From: Citrobacter sp. Marseille-Q6884
Lineage (GTDB): Bacteria > Pseudomonadota > Gammaproteobacteria > Enterobacterales > Enterobacteriaceae
NCBI RefSeq assembly: GCF_945906775.1
Contig: NZ_CAMDRE010000002.1
Span: 248,001-312,000 of the forward strand
Direction: 5' to 3'
Length of the DNA stretch: 64,000 bases
Positions within the stretch are counted from its first letter, which is position 1; every line of letters starts with the position of its first letter. Positions 45,743-57,433 of the stretch are shown here, piece after piece. The position numbers were made by a program, and so were the translations under genes. The notes below the pieces were generated by a model. That model did not search any database. It had not been told where the DNA came from and was given only the letters and a program-made list of their open reading frames with translations.

Positions 45743-47142
45743 ATACTCGCCAGCTATTGAGCGTCGGTATCGATATCGGCACCACCACCACCCAGGTGAT
45801 CTTCTCCCGCCTGGAGCTGGTTAACCGTGCGGCAGTGTCGCAGGTGCCGCGCTACGAATTCATCAAACGCGAAATTAGCTGGCAAAGCCCGGTCTTCTTT
45901 ACACCTGTCGATAAGCAGGGCGGGTTGAAAGAGGCTGAGCTCAAGGCGTTGATCCTCGCTCAGTATCAGGCGGCGGGTATTGCGCCTGAGAGCGTCGATT
46001 CCGGTGCCATCATTATTACCGGGGAAAGCGCGAAAACCCGCAATGCCCGTCCGGCGGTGATGACGCTCTCCCAGTCGTTGGGCGACTTTGTGGTGGCAAG
46101 CGCCGGTCCGCATCTGGAGTCGGTGATTGCCGGTCACGGGGCGGGCGCGCAAACCCTGTCAGAGCAACGACTGTGCCGCGTGCTGAATATCGACATCGGT
46201 GGCGGCACGTCGAACTATGTGCTGTTCGACGCCGGAAAAGTCAGCGGCTCAGCCTGCCTGAACGTGGGTGGGCGACTGCTGGAAACCGATGGTCAGGGGC
46301 GGGTGGTGCATGCGCACCCGCCTGGGCAGATGATTGTCGATGACGTTTTTGGTGCGGGCACTGACGTCCGCTCGCTCAATGCTGCGCAACTGATTCAGGT
46401 CGCGCGGCGAATGGCGACGCTGATCGTTGAGATTATTGACGGTACGCCCTCTGCACTGGCACAGACGTTGATGCAAACCGGTCTTCTGCCTGCGGGCATC
46501 AAGCCGGAGGTGATTACGCTTTCTGGTGGAGTGGGCGAGTGCTACCGCAATCAGCCCGCCGATCCTTTCTGTTTTTCCGACATTGGACCGCTGTTAGCCA
46601 CGGCGCTGCATGAACATCCGCGTCTGCGCGAGATGAACGTGCAGTTCCCGGCGCAAACCGTGCGCGCCACGGTCATTGGCGCCGGGGCACATACGCTGTC
46701 GCTTTCAGGCAGCACCATCTGGCTGGAAGGTGTGGCGCTTCCGCTGCGCAATCTGCCGGTGGCGATCCCGGTGGATGAGACTGATTTGGTGGCGGCCTGG
46801 CAGCAGGCGCTGATGCAGCTCGATCTCGACCCGCAAACCGATGCCTATGTGCTGGCGCTGCCTGGGTCGCTGCCAGTGCGTTACGCCGCGCTGTTAACGG
46901 TCATTGACGCGCTGCTGGCCTTTGTCGCGCGTTATCCGAATCCGCATCCCCTGCTGGTGGTAGCCGAGCAGGATTTTGGTAAAGCCCTGGGCATGCTGTT
47001 ACGCCCACAGTTACAGCAACACCCGCTGGCGGTCATCGATGAGGTGGTTGTCCGGGCGGGGGACTATATCGACATTGGTACGCCTCTTTTTGGCGGATCG
47101 GTTGTGCCGGTGACGGTGAAATCACTCGCATTTCCTTCCTGA
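45739..47142 (+). CDS. eutA: Reactivating factor for ethanolamine ammonia-lyase EutA
   Basis: EutA reactivates inactive EutBC by swapping damaged cobalamin for adenosylcobalamin with ATP. 467 residues with the ASKHA-type ATP-binding loops SVGIDIGTTTTQV (start) and NIDIGGGTSNY. The GTG at 45739 overlaps the eutH stop by 4 bases. Same length as E. coli EutA. eutB follows after 11 bases. Confidence 0.97.
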   Translation: MNTRQLLSVGIDIGTTTTQVIFSRLELVNRAAVSQVPRYEFIKREISWQSPVFFTPVDKQGGLKEAELKALILAQYQAAGIAPESVDSGAIIITGESAKTRNARPAVMTLSQSLGDFVVASAGPHLESVIAGHGAGAQTLSEQRLCRVLNIDIGGGTSNYVLFDAGKVSGSACLNVGGRLLETDGQGRVVHAHPPGQMIVDDVFGAGTDVRSLNAAQLIQVARRMATLIVEIIDGTPSALAQTLMQTGLLPAGIKPEVITLSGGVGECYRNQPADPFCFSDIGPLLATALHEHPRLREMNVQFPAQTVRATVIGAGAHTLSLSGSTIWLEGVALPLRNLPVAIPVDETDLVAAWQQALMQLDLDPQTDAYVLALPGSLPVRYAALLTVIDALLAFVARYPNPHPLLVVAEQDFGKALGMLLRPQLQQHPLAVIDEVVVRAGDYIDIGTPLFGGSVVPVTVKSLAFPS

Positions 47143-47153
47143 GGGAACGACTT

Positions 47154-48515
47154 ATGAAACTAAAGACCACATTGTTCGGCAATGTTTATCAGTTTAAGGA
47201 TGTAAAAGAGGTGCTGGCAAAAGCCAACGAACTGCGTTCGGGGGATGTGCTGGCAGGTGTAGCCGCGACGAGTTCGCAGGAACGTGTGGCGGCCAAACAG
47301 GTGTTGTCGGAAATGACGGTAGCGGATATCCGCAATAACCCGGTGATTTCCTATGAGGAGGACTGCGTGACGCGTCTGATTCAGGATGACGTCAACGAAA
47401 CGGCCTATAACCGCATCAAAAACTGGAGCATCAGTGAGCTGCGTGAGTACGTGCTGAGTGATGAAACCTCTGTCGATGACATTGCGTTTACACGCAAAGG
47501 GTTAACGTCGGAAGTGGTCGCCGCAGTGGCGAAAATTTGCTCCAACGCGGATCTGATCTACGGCGGTAAGAAAATGCCGGTGATCAAAAAGGCCAACACC
47601 ACCATCGGTCTGCCGGGCACCTTTAGCTGTCGTTTACAGCCGAACGACACCCGTGATGACGTGCAGAGCATTGCGGCACAAATCTACGAAGGGCTCTCCT
47701 TCGGCGCGGGTGATGCGGTGATCGGCGTAAACCCGGTAACGGATGACGTGGAGAACTTAAGCCGCGTGCTCGATACCGTGTATGGCGTGATCGACAAGTT
47801 CAACATTCCAACCCAGGGCTGCGTACTGGCTCACGTCACCACTCAGATCGAAGCGATTCGCCGCGGCGCGCCGGGCGGACTGATTTTCCAGAGTATCTGC
47901 GGCAGCGAGAAGGGCTTAAAAGAGTTTGGCGTTGAGCTGGCGATGCTGGATGAGGCACGTGCAGTCGGTGCTGAGTTCAACCGTATCGCCGGGGAAAACT
48001 GCCTGTACTTTGAAACCGGACAAGGCTCCGCGCTCTCTGCTGGCGCGAACTTCGGTGCCGATCAGGTGACGATGGAAGCGCGTAACTACGGGCTGGCGCG
48101 TCACTACGATCCGTTCCTGGTTAACACCGTGGTGGGCTTTATCGGGCCGGAGTATCTCTACAACGACCGTCAGATTATTCGCGCGGGTCTGGAAGATCAC
48201 TTCATGGGCAAGCTCAGCGGCATCTCGATGGGCTGTGACTGCTGCTACACCAACCATGCCGACGCTGACCAGAACCTCAACGAAAACCTGATGATTCTGC
48301 TCGCCACCGCTGGCTGCAACTACATCATGGGCATGCCGCTCGGTGACGACATCATGCTCAACTATCAGACCACCGCGTTCCACGACACGGCGACCGTACG
48401 CCAGTTGTTAAACCTGCGTCCTTCGCCGGAGTTTGAGCGCTGGCTGGAAACCATGGGCATTATGGCAAACGGTCGCTTGACCAAACGGGCGGGCGATCCG
48501 TCACTGTTCTTCTGA
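47154..48515 (+). CDS. eutB: Ethanolamine ammonia-lyase large subunit EutB
   Basis: EutB is the large catalytic subunit of the adenosylcobalamin-dependent lyase that splits ethanolamine into acetaldehyde and ammonia. 453 residues, TIM-barrel type, with the family's strongly conserved segments (RLQPNDTRDD, FGAGDAVIGVNP, GQGSALSAGAN, SMGCDCCYTNHADAD). It starts with an ATG after GAGGGAACGACTT. Coupled in order with eutC 20 bases later. Intact, with no inserted phage. Confidence 0.98.
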   Translation: MKLKTTLFGNVYQFKDVKEVLAKANELRSGDVLAGVAATSSQERVAAKQVLSEMTVADIRNNPVISYEEDCVTRLIQDDVNETAYNRIKNWSISELREYVLSDETSVDDIAFTRKGLTSEVVAAVAKICSNADLIYGGKKMPVIKKANTTIGLPGTFSCRLQPNDTRDDVQSIAAQIYEGLSFGAGDAVIGVNPVTDDVENLSRVLDTVYGVIDKFNIPTQGCVLAHVTTQIEAIRRGAPGGLIFQSICGSEKGLKEFGVELAMLDEARAVGAEFNRIAGENCLYFETGQGSALSAGANFGADQVTMEARNYGLARHYDPFLVNTVVGFIGPEYLYNDRQIIRAGLEDHFMGKLSGISMGCDCCYTNHADADQNLNENLMILLATAGCNYIMGMPLGDDIMLNYQTTAFHDTATVRQLLNLRPSPEFERWLETMGIMANGRLTKRAGDPSLFF

Positions 48516-48535
48516 TGATGCGGGGATGACTTACG

Positions 48536-49432
48536 ATGGATCAAAAACAGATTGAAGAAATTGTACGCAATGTAATGGCGTCAATGGGTGAGTCGCAACC
48601 GCAGGCTCAAGCGCCATCAGCACCAGCAAATTGCAGTACGACACAATGTGCCGCACCCACCGGTGAAAGCTGCGCGATGGACTTAGGCTCAGCCGAAGCC
48701 AAAGCGTGGATTGGCGTTGAAAATCCGCACCGTGCTGAAGTGTTAACTGAACTGCGCCGCAGTACCGCTGCGCGCGTCTGTACTGGCCGCGCGGGCCCAC
48801 GTCCGCGTACTCAGGCGCTGTTGCGTTTCCTGGCTGACCACTCACGTTCGAAAGATACCGTTCTGAAAGAAGTGCCTGAAGAGTGGGTGAAAGCCCAGGG
48901 GCTGCTGGAAGTACGCTCAGAAATCAGTGACAAAAACCTCTACCTGACTCGCCCGGATTTGGGGCGTCGCCTGAGTGCGGAAGCGGTAGATGCGCTGAAA
49001 TCGCAGTGTGTGGCGAACCCGGATGTTCAGGTGATTGTGTCCGATGGCCTGTCTACCGATGCCATCACCGCAAACTACGAAGAGATCCTGCCGCCGCTGT
49101 TGTCCGGTTTAAAACAGGCCGGGCTGAAGGTGGGCACGCCGTTCTTTGTTCGTTATGGCCGCGTGAAAATTGAAGATCAGATTGGCGAACTGCTGGGCGC
49201 GAAAGTGGTGATTCTGCTGGTCGGTGAACGTCCGGGGCTGGGGCAGTCAGAAAGCCTTTCCTGCTACGCCGTCTATTCACCGCGCGTAGCGACCACCGTA
49301 GAAGCTGACAGAACCTGCATTTCGAACATTCACCATGGCGGTACACCACCGGTTGAAGCGGCTGCGGTAATTGTGGATTTGGCCAAACGCATGCTGGAAC
49401 AAAAAGCATCCGGCATCAATATGACCCGTTAA
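48536..49432 (+). CDS. eutC: Ethanolamine ammonia-lyase small subunit EutC
   Basis: EutC is the small subunit that binds the cobalamin of the lyase. 298 residues. Residues 1-19 ([19 protein letters not shown]) form the well-described amphipathic signal that carries the lyase into the microcompartment, followed by a Gln/Pro/Ala linker ([12 protein letters not shown]) and the catalytic core ([19 protein letters not shown] segment, then [13 protein letters not shown]). eutL starts 9 bases later. Confidence 0.97.
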   Translation: MDQKQIEEIVRNVMASMGESQPQAQAPSAPANCSTTQCAAPTGESCAMDLGSAEAKAWIGVENPHRAEVLTELRRSTAARVCTGRAGPRPRTQALLRFLADHSRSKDTVLKEVPEEWVKAQGLLEVRSEISDKNLYLTRPDLGRRLSAEAVDALKSQCVANPDVQVIVSDGLSTDAITANYEEILPPLLSGLKQAGLKVGTPFFVRYGRVKIEDQIGELLGAKVVILLVGERPGLGQSESLSCYAVYSPRVATTVEADRTCISNIHHGGTPPVEAAAVIVDLAKRMLEQKASGINMTR

Positions 49433-49441
49433 GGAGGCATC

Positions 49442-50101
49442 ATGCCAGCATTAGATTTGATTAGACCTTCAGTCACCGCGATGCGCGTGATTGCCTCGGT
49501 AAATGACGGTTTTGCCCGCGAACTTAAATTGCCACCACATATACGTAGCCTCGGACTCATCACGGCAGATTCTGATGATGTCGCGTATATTGCCGCTGAC
49601 GAAGCGACAAAACAGGCAATGGTGGAAGTGGTTTATGGCCGCTCGCTGTATGCCGGTGCGGCGCACGGTCCCTCTCCAACCGCAGGTGAAGTGCTGATTA
49701 TGCTCGGCGGACCGAACCCGGCGGAAGTCCGTGCGGGTCTGGATGCGATGGTGGCCAATATTGAAAGCGGCGCAGCGTTCCAGTGGGCGAATGATGCAGA
49801 AAACACCGCGTTTCTCGCGCACGTAGTCTCGCGTACCGGTTCCTATCTTTCCGCCACGGCGGGATGTCGGCTTGGCGATCCAATGGCTTATCTGGTGGCG
49901 CCACCGCTGGAAGCGACATTTGGTATTGATGCTGCGTTGAAATCTGCCGATGTACAACTGGTCACTTACGTACCACCGCCGTCAGAAACGAACTATTCGG
50001 CAGCATTTTTGACCGGTAGTCAGGCTGCCTGTAAAGCCGCGTGTAACGCCTTTGCCGATGCCGTTCTGGATATTGCCCGTAATCCGGTACAGCGTGCGTA
50101 A
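49442..50101 (+). CDS. eutL: Trimeric microcompartment shell protein EutL
   Basis: EutL has two BMC domains in tandem and forms trimers with a gated central pore; in Salmonella and E. coli it can bind ethanolamine at the pore. 219 residues, with the conserved cysteine-containing segments. The SD AAGGAGGCATC precedes the ATG. It follows eutC by 9 bases. Confidence 0.97.
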   Translation: MPALDLIRPSVTAMRVIASVNDGFARELKLPPHIRSLGLITADSDDVAYIAADEATKQAMVEVVYGRSLYAGAAHGPSPTAGEVLIMLGGPNPAEVRAGLDAMVANIESGAAFQWANDAENTAFLAHVVSRTGSYLSATAGCRLGDPMAYLVAPPLEATFGIDAALKSADVQLVTYVPPPSETNYSAAFLTGSQAACKAACNAFADAVLDIARNPVQRA

Positions 50102-50112
50102 GAGAGGTTGCG

Positions 50113-50643
50113 ATGATCAATGCACTGGGATTACTGGAAGTGGATGGCATGGTGGCTGCCGTAGACGCGGCGGATGCCATGTTAAAGGCCGCGAACGTGC
50201 GTCTGTTAAGCCACGAAGTGCTCGATCCTGGCAGGCTGACGCTGGTGGTGGAAGGCGATCTGGCGGCGTGTCGTGCGGCGCTGGATGCCGGCAGTGCTGC
50301 GGCACAGCGTACAGGCCGTGTCATCAGCCGCAAGGAAATAGGGCGGCCGGACGATGACACCCAGTGGCTGATCGGCGGTTTTAAGCGTGCGCCGAAAAAA
50401 GCAGAACCGAAACCAGTACCGAAGCCAGACGTGAAATCAGAGAAAGCACAGGAAACCCCCGTGACATCTGAATCCGCTAAGGAATTACTGGCGCTGTTAG
50501 GATCTGTCCGTCAGGGAATGACGGCAGGGGAAGTGGCCGCGCACTTTAGTTGGTCACTTGATGAAGCCAGAAATGCGCTGGAGCAGCTCTTTTCTGGCGG
50601 AGCGTTGCGTAAACGCAGTAGTCGCTATCGCTTAAAAAATTAA
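50113..50643 (+). CDS. eutK: Microcompartment shell protein EutK with C-terminal helix-turn-helix
   Basis: EutK has an N-terminal BMC domain (residues 1-90, MINALGLLEVDGMVAAVDAADAM) and a C-terminal winged-helix-like domain (about 120-176, MTAGEVAAHFSWSLDEARNALEQLF). The linker is Lys/Pro/Glu-rich (PKKAEPKPVPKPDVKSEKAQ). At 176 residues it is about ten longer than the E. coli and Salmonella proteins I recall (~165), with the excess in the linker. The nucleic-acid-binding role of the tail is suggested but unproven. eutR follows after 48 bases and a hairpin. Confidence 0.94.
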   Translation: MINALGLLEVDGMVAAVDAADAMLKAANVRLLSHEVLDPGRLTLVVEGDLAACRAALDAGSAAAQRTGRVISRKEIGRPDDDTQWLIGGFKRAPKKAEPKPVPKPDVKSEKAQETPVTSESAKELLALLGSVRQGMTAGEVAAHFSWSLDEARNALEQLFSGGALRKRSSRYRLKN

Positions 50644-50654
50644 CCTGTCGGAGG

Positions 50655-50681
50655 GCCGGGAGCTTCAGAGAAGCTTCCGGC
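50655..50681 (+). promoter_or_regulatory. Hairpin between the SD-like sequence and the ATG of eutR
   Basis: GCCGGGAGCTTC and GAAGCTTCCGGC pair (12 bp with one G-T/U, loop AGA). A CGGAGGG at 50649-50655 lies just before the stem and the ATG at 50692 lies 10 bases after it. Folded, the stem would bring the Shine-Dalgarno sequence within normal distance of the ATG. It also resembles a weak terminator but lacks a T-run. Confidence 0.6.
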
Positions 50682-50691
50682 TTAAAAGATC

Positions 50692-51744
50692 ATGAAAAAG
50701 AACCGTACTGCAAACCTGCACCATCTTTATCATGAAGTATTACCCGAAGACGTTAAACTGACGCCGAAAGTGGAGGTGGACAACGTTCACCAGCGGCGAA
50801 CAACGGATGTGTATGAGCATGCTCTGACTATTACTGCCTGGCAGCAGATCTACGATCAGCTTCATCCGGGGAAATTTCATGGCGAGTTCACGGAAATCCT
50901 GCTCGATGATATTCAGGTGTTCCGTGAATACACCGGTCTGGCCTTGCGTCAGTCGTGTCTTGTCTGGCCGAATTCCTTTTGGTTTGGCATTCCGGCAACG
51001 CGCGGCGAGCAGGGTTTTATTGGTACCCAATGTCTTGGCAGCGCAGAAATCGCGACCCGCCCGGGAGGGACGGAGTTTGAACTGAGTACGCCGGACGATT
51101 ACACCATTCTTGGCGTCGTGATCTCCGAAGAGGCGATTGCCCGTCAGGCCAACTTCCTGCATAACCCGGAAAGGGTGCTGCATATGTTGCGTAACCAGTC
51201 TGCGCTGGAAGTGAAAGAGCAACATAAAGCGGCGCTGTGGGGCTTTGTGCAGCAGGCGCTGGCCACGTTCAGCGAAAATCCGGAGAATCTTCGCCAGCCT
51301 GCGGTGCGTAAAGTGTTAGGCGATAACCTGCTGCTGGCAATGGGCACTATGCTGGAAGAGGCGCAGCCGATCATGACTGCCGAGAGCATCAGCCATCAGA
51401 GCTACCGTCGGCTACTGTCGCGTGCGCGTGAATATGTGCTGGAAAATATGTCTGAGCCGCTGACCGTGCTTGACCTGTGCAACCAGCTACATGTCAGTCG
51501 CCGTACGTTGCAAAATGCGTTTCATGCCATCCTCGGCATCGGACCTAATGCCTGGTTAAAACGCATTCGTCTGAATGCGGTGCGCCGTGAGCTTATCAGC
51601 CCGTGGTCACAGAGTACGACGGTAAAAGATGCTGCTATGCAGTGGGGATTCTGGCACTTAGGGCAGTTCGCCACCGATTACCAGCAGCTGTTTGCGGAGA
51701 AACCGTCACTGACTCTGCACCAGCGCATGCGCCAGTGGGCGTAA
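50692..51744 (+). CDS. eutR: Ethanolamine operon activator EutR (AraC family)
   Basis: EutR activates eutS-R when both ethanolamine and adenosylcobalamin are present. 350 residues with an N-terminal sensing domain and a C-terminal AraC helix-turn-helix pair (about residues 245-340; [21 protein letters not shown] is helix-turn-helix 1). As the last gene of the operon it raises its own level by read-through. The ATG ([15 protein letters not shown]) has no Shine-Dalgarno sequence at normal spacing; see finding. Convergent with hemF. Confidence 0.97.
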   Translation: MKKNRTANLHHLYHEVLPEDVKLTPKVEVDNVHQRRTTDVYEHALTITAWQQIYDQLHPGKFHGEFTEILLDDIQVFREYTGLALRQSCLVWPNSFWFGIPATRGEQGFIGTQCLGSAEIATRPGGTEFELSTPDDYTILGVVISEEAIARQANFLHNPERVLHMLRNQSALEVKEQHKAALWGFVQQALATFSENPENLRQPAVRKVLGDNLLLAMGTMLEEAQPIMTAESISHQSYRRLLSRAREYVLENMSEPLTVLDLCNQLHVSRRTLQNAFHAILGIGPNAWLKRIRLNAVRRELISPWSQSTTVKDAAMQWGFWHLGQFATDYQQLFAEKPSLTLHQRMRQWA

Positions 51745-51766
51745 TGGGCACCGGGGTGTGAATGTT

Positions 51767-51803
51767 GTGCCGGAGGCGACGCTTGCGCGTCTTATCCGGC
51801 CAG
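51767..51803. repeat. REP element between eutR and hemF
   Basis: GTGCCGGAGGCGACGC and GCGTCTTATCCGGCCAGG are an imperfect REP palindrome in the 78-base space between two convergent genes. Confidence 0.75.
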
Positions 51804-51804
51804 G

Positions 51805-53594
<1,790 letters not shown>

Positions 53595-53806
53595 ACGGCC
53601 TGAGTTGTAAAAATAATGTTCCAGACGTTATATCGTATCGCGTAGTCCGTTGCGACGGATCAGGATAAGAATTGTTTTACTTTTCATTTCAATACGTGAC
53701 AGTTCCGTATTATGCCATTTTTTCTGCCGCTTCGCGTCAGATATTGGCTAAATCAGCGGTTCGCGCCATAATCGCTTTTTAACGTCCTGAAAAGGAAACC
53801 AATACC

Positions 53807-54232
53807 ATGGAAATACGCGTTTTTCGCCAGGAAGATTTCGAAGAGGTGATCACCCTCTGGGAGCGCTGTGATCTGCTGCGTCCATGGAACGATCCCGAAA
53901 TGGACATTGAACGTAAAGTGAATCACGACGTCAGCTTGTTCCTTGTCGCTGAAGTGAACGGTGAAGTGGTCGGCACGGTGATGGGTGGCTATGACGGTCA
54001 CCGTGGTTCAGCCTATTATCTGGGCGTACATCCCGAATTTCGTGGCCGCGGCATTGCCAATGCGCTGCTCAACCGGCTGGAGAAAAAGCTCATTGCCCGC
54101 GGTTGCCCGAAGATTCAAATCATCGTGCGTGACGATAACGACGTCGTGCTGGGCATGTATGAACGTCTGGGATATGAACATAACGATGTGCTCAATCTGG
54201 GCAAACGCTTGATCGAAGATGAAGAGTACTGA
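53807..54232 (+). CDS. ypeA: GNAT acetyltransferase YpeA
   Basis: YpeA is a 141-residue GNAT-family N-acetyltransferase. The acetyl-CoA pyrophosphate loop is in [14 protein letters not shown] (about residues 74-87), the R/QxxGxG/A motif. The in vivo substrate in E. coli is unsettled. The ATG follows AAGGAAACCAATACC. The yfeZ start overlaps its last 14 bases. The 212 bases upstream, shared with divergent amiA, hold both promoters. Confidence 0.95.
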   Translation: MEIRVFRQEDFEEVITLWERCDLLRPWNDPEMDIERKVNHDVSLFLVAEVNGEVVGTVMGGYDGHRGSAYYLGVHPEFRGRGIANALLNRLEKKLIARGCPKIQIIVRDDNDVVLGMYERLGYEHNDVLNLGKRLIEDEEY

Positions 54233-54668
54233 GTTCCATCCCGCCGACTATGACGGTCATGGTCGCCTGCGTCTGCCTTTTCTCTTCTGGTGCGTGTTGC
54301 TGCTTCAGGCGCGAACCTGGGTGCTGTTTGTCATTGCCGGATCGTCCCGTGAGCAGGGCAACACATTACTGAATCTGTTTTACCCCGACCATGATGCATT
54401 CTGGCTGGGGTTACTTCCCGGCGTTCCGGCGGTGCTGGCATTTTTGCTCAGCGGGCGACGCTTTGCGTTTCCAGCATTATGGCGCGGATTACGCGGAGGG
54501 CTGATTCTGGCCCAACTGGTACTGCTCTGCTGGCAGCCGGTTTTGTGGTTTGGCGGAGATCCTGTTAATGGCGTGGGGCTGGCGCTGCTGGTGGCCGATA
54601 TCGTCGCGCTGGTGTGGTTGTTAACCAATCAACGTCTGCGAGCCTGTTTTTCTCCCGAAAAAGAATAA
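54219..54668 (+). CDS. yfeZ: Inner membrane protein YfeZ
   Basis: A 149-residue, very hydrophobic inner-membrane protein (DUF2919) with about four transmembrane segments ([70 protein letters not shown]). It starts inside the 3' end of ypeA, a 14-base overlap that suggests translational coupling. Function unknown. Followed by yfeY. Confidence 0.94.
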   Translation: MKSTEFHPADYDGHGRLRLPFLFWCVLLLQARTWVLFVIAGSSREQGNTLLNLFYPDHDAFWLGLLPGVPAVLAFLLSGRRFAFPALWRGLRGGLILAQLVLLCWQPVLWFGGDPVNGVGLALLVADIVALVWLLTNQRLRACFSPEKE

Positions 54669-54727
54669 CGGCACTTTTCTGTGAAACCGGACTCAAAGCA
54701 GCGTCGATAAATAAGGAAGGAAGTGAA

Positions 54728-55303
54728 ATGAAATCACTGCGTTTGACTTTATGCGCGATACCGCTGGTGTTGACCGGCTGCTCTACGCTTTCGTCGGTAA
54801 ACTGGTCTGCCGCGAATCCATGGAACTGGTTTGGTTCTTCAACCGAGGTCACTGAGCAGGGCGTGGGTACGCTCACCGGCGCGACGACACTGGATGAAAA
54901 AACCATTGCTGATGCGCTGGATGGCGATTATCGCCTGCGCAGCGGTATGAAAACCGATAACGGCAACGTGGTGCGCTTTTATGAAGCAATGAAAGGCGAC
55001 AAGGTGGCGATGGTGATCAATGGCGACCAGGGAACCATCAATCGAATTGATGTGCTGGACAGCGATATTTCGTCAGCAGCGGGTGTAGAAATCGGTACAC
55101 CGTTTAGCGACCTTTACACTAAAGCGTTCGGACATTGCCAGAAAGCGACCGGGGACGACAGCGCCAGCGTTGAGTGTAAAGCTGAAGGAAGTCAACATAT
55201 TAGCTATGTCTTTTCCGGTGACTGGAGCGGGCCTGAAGGTTTAATGCCGTCGGATGATACGCTGAAAGACTGGAAAGTAAGCAAAATTATCTGGCGGCGT
55301 TAA
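54728..55303 (+). CDS. yfeY: RpoE-regulated lipoprotein YfeY
   Basis: A 191-residue lipoprotein. The signal MKSLRLTLCAIPLVLTGC ends in the lipobox LTGC with lipidated Cys18. The mature part has no known domain beyond the family (DUF1131). In E. coli yfeY is a sigma-E target. The ATG at 54728 follows AAGGAAGGAAGTG; the longer frame from 54614 starts inside yfeZ and is rejected. Followed by a hairpin and yfeX. The E. coli ortholog is also 191 residues. Confidence 0.95.
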   Translation: MKSLRLTLCAIPLVLTGCSTLSSVNWSAANPWNWFGSSTEVTEQGVGTLTGATTLDEKTIADALDGDYRLRSGMKTDNGNVVRFYEAMKGDKVAMVINGDQGTINRIDVLDSDISSAAGVEIGTPFSDLYTKAFGHCQKATGDDSASVECKAEGSQHISYVFSGDWSGPEGLMPSDDTLKDWKVSKIIWRR

Positions 55304-55331
55304 TTTGCGTCTGAACAAATCGGCTTACTAA

Positions 55332-56294
<963 letters not shown>

Positions 56295-56302
56295 TATTGC
56301 CT

Positions 56303-56340
56303 TGCCGGATAGCGGCGTGAACGCTGTATCAGGCCTACGC
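56303..56340. repeat. REP element after yfeX
   Basis: TTGCCGGATAGCGGCG and the TATCAGGCCTACGC arm, with GTGAAC in the loop, form a REP-family palindrome. Confidence 0.8.
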
Positions 56341-56350
56341 GCAAATCCCC

Positions 56351-56377
56351 ATCCCCGCACGCGCGGGGATTTTTTTA
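56351..56377 (+). terminator. Intrinsic terminator after yfeX
   Basis: ATCCCCGC, a 4-base loop and GCGGGGAT, followed by TTTTTTT. It ends yfeX transcription, just past the REP. Confidence 0.9.
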
Positions 56378-56486
56378 TCTGAGATTAACCTGATTTAGTG
56401 AGCTATTCCTCAGCACCAATTTGTTATTGCTGTATCTTCTGCGTTAATGGAGTGTAAGGCTCCATAATCAAAAGGAGAAGATTGAA

Positions 56487-57278
56487 ATGGGAAAACTCAC
56501 GGGCAAAACAGCATTGATTACAGGCGCATCTCAGGGCATTGGCGAAGGGATCGCCAGAACGTTTGCACGCCATGGCGCGAACTTAATCTTGCTGGATATC
56601 TCCGATGAGATTGAAAAACTGGCGGATGAACTGGGAGGACGTGGTCATCGTTGTACAGCGGTTCACGCAGACGTCAGAGATTTTGCTTCCGTTGCGGCGG
56701 CGGTAGCACGTGCGAAAAAGAGTGAAGGCAAAATCGATATTCTGGTCAACAATGCGGGCGTATGTCGCCTTGGCAGCTTCCTTGAAATGAGCGATGAAGA
56801 TCGCGACTTCCATATTGATATCAACATCAAAGGTGTCTGGAACGTCACGAAAGCCGTTCTGCCGGAGATGATTGCGCGTAAAGACGGACGCATCGTGATG
56901 ATGTCATCCGTGACCGGTGATATGGTGGCCGATCCAGGCGAAACGGCGTATGCATTGTCGAAAGCTGCGATTATCGGCTTAACCAAATCCCTGGCCGTGG
57001 AATATGCGCAGTCCGGCATTCGCGTCAATGCCATTTGCCCTGGCTACGTACGCACGCCGATGGCGGAAAATATTGCGCGTCAGTCCAACCCGGACGATCC
57101 TGAATCGGTATTAACCGAAATGGCGAAAGCGATCCCGATGCGTCGTTTGGCATGCCCGCTCGAAGTTGGCGAACTGGCGGCGTTCCTGGCATCGGATGAG
57201 TCCAGCTATTTAACTGGCACGCAAAACGTGATTGATGGCGGCAGTACCCTGCCTGAAAGCGTGAGCGTTGGCGTCTGA
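56487..57278 (+). CDS. ucpA: SDR-family oxidoreductase UcpA
   Basis: A short-chain dehydrogenase/reductase of 263 residues. The NAD(P)-binding motif is TGASQGIG (about residues 13-20), the catalytic tetrad is in ILVNNAGVCR, SSVTGDM and YALSK (Tyr and Lys in YxxxK). In E. coli UcpA confers furfural tolerance, and its name reflects its place upstream of cysP. The ATG follows AAAGGAGAAGATTGAA. A hairpin (CCTCCCC/GGGGAGG, 57292-57314) follows but has no T-run. Confidence 0.95.
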   Translation: MGKLTGKTALITGASQGIGEGIARTFARHGANLILLDISDEIEKLADELGGRGHRCTAVHADVRDFASVAAAVARAKKSEGKIDILVNNAGVCRLGSFLEMSDEDRDFHIDINIKGVWNVTKAVLPEMIARKDGRIVMMSSVTGDMVADPGETAYALSKAAIIGLTKSLAVEYAQSGIRVNAICPGYVRTPMAENIARQSNPDDPESVLTEMAKAIPMRRLACPLEVGELAAFLASDESSYLTGTQNVIDGGSTLPESVSVGV

Positions 57279-57319
57279 CCGACGCCTGTCTCCTCCCCGC
57301 GACTGGGGGGGAGGTACCC

Positions 57320-57433
57320 TTATTCTCTTTTCAACTTTCAAATCATCAAACGGTATATAAAACCGTTACTCCTTTAGCACTCGTTATAAATATGATGACC
57401 AATAGAAAGTCATTTAATTTATAAGGGTGCGCA
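57320..57433 (+). promoter_or_regulatory. cysPUWAM control region (CysB target)
   Basis: The 114 bases before cysP are AT-rich and hold the inverted repeat AACGGT (57349-57354)/ACCGTT (57362-57367) and a TATAAATATGAT at 57385-57396 that can be the -10 element, with no good -35, as expected of an activated promoter. CysB with N-acetylserine should activate here under sulfur limitation. Exact sites are not resolved by eye. Confidence 0.5.

Noticed and set aside
47154..48515. Prophage or IS insertion in the eut operon, as in E. coli K-12
   Set aside because: All 17 genes are intact and contiguous with normal spacing.
54614..54727. An N-terminal extension of yfeY from 54614
   Set aside because: It starts inside yfeZ; the lipoprotein signal begins at 54728 with a good SD.
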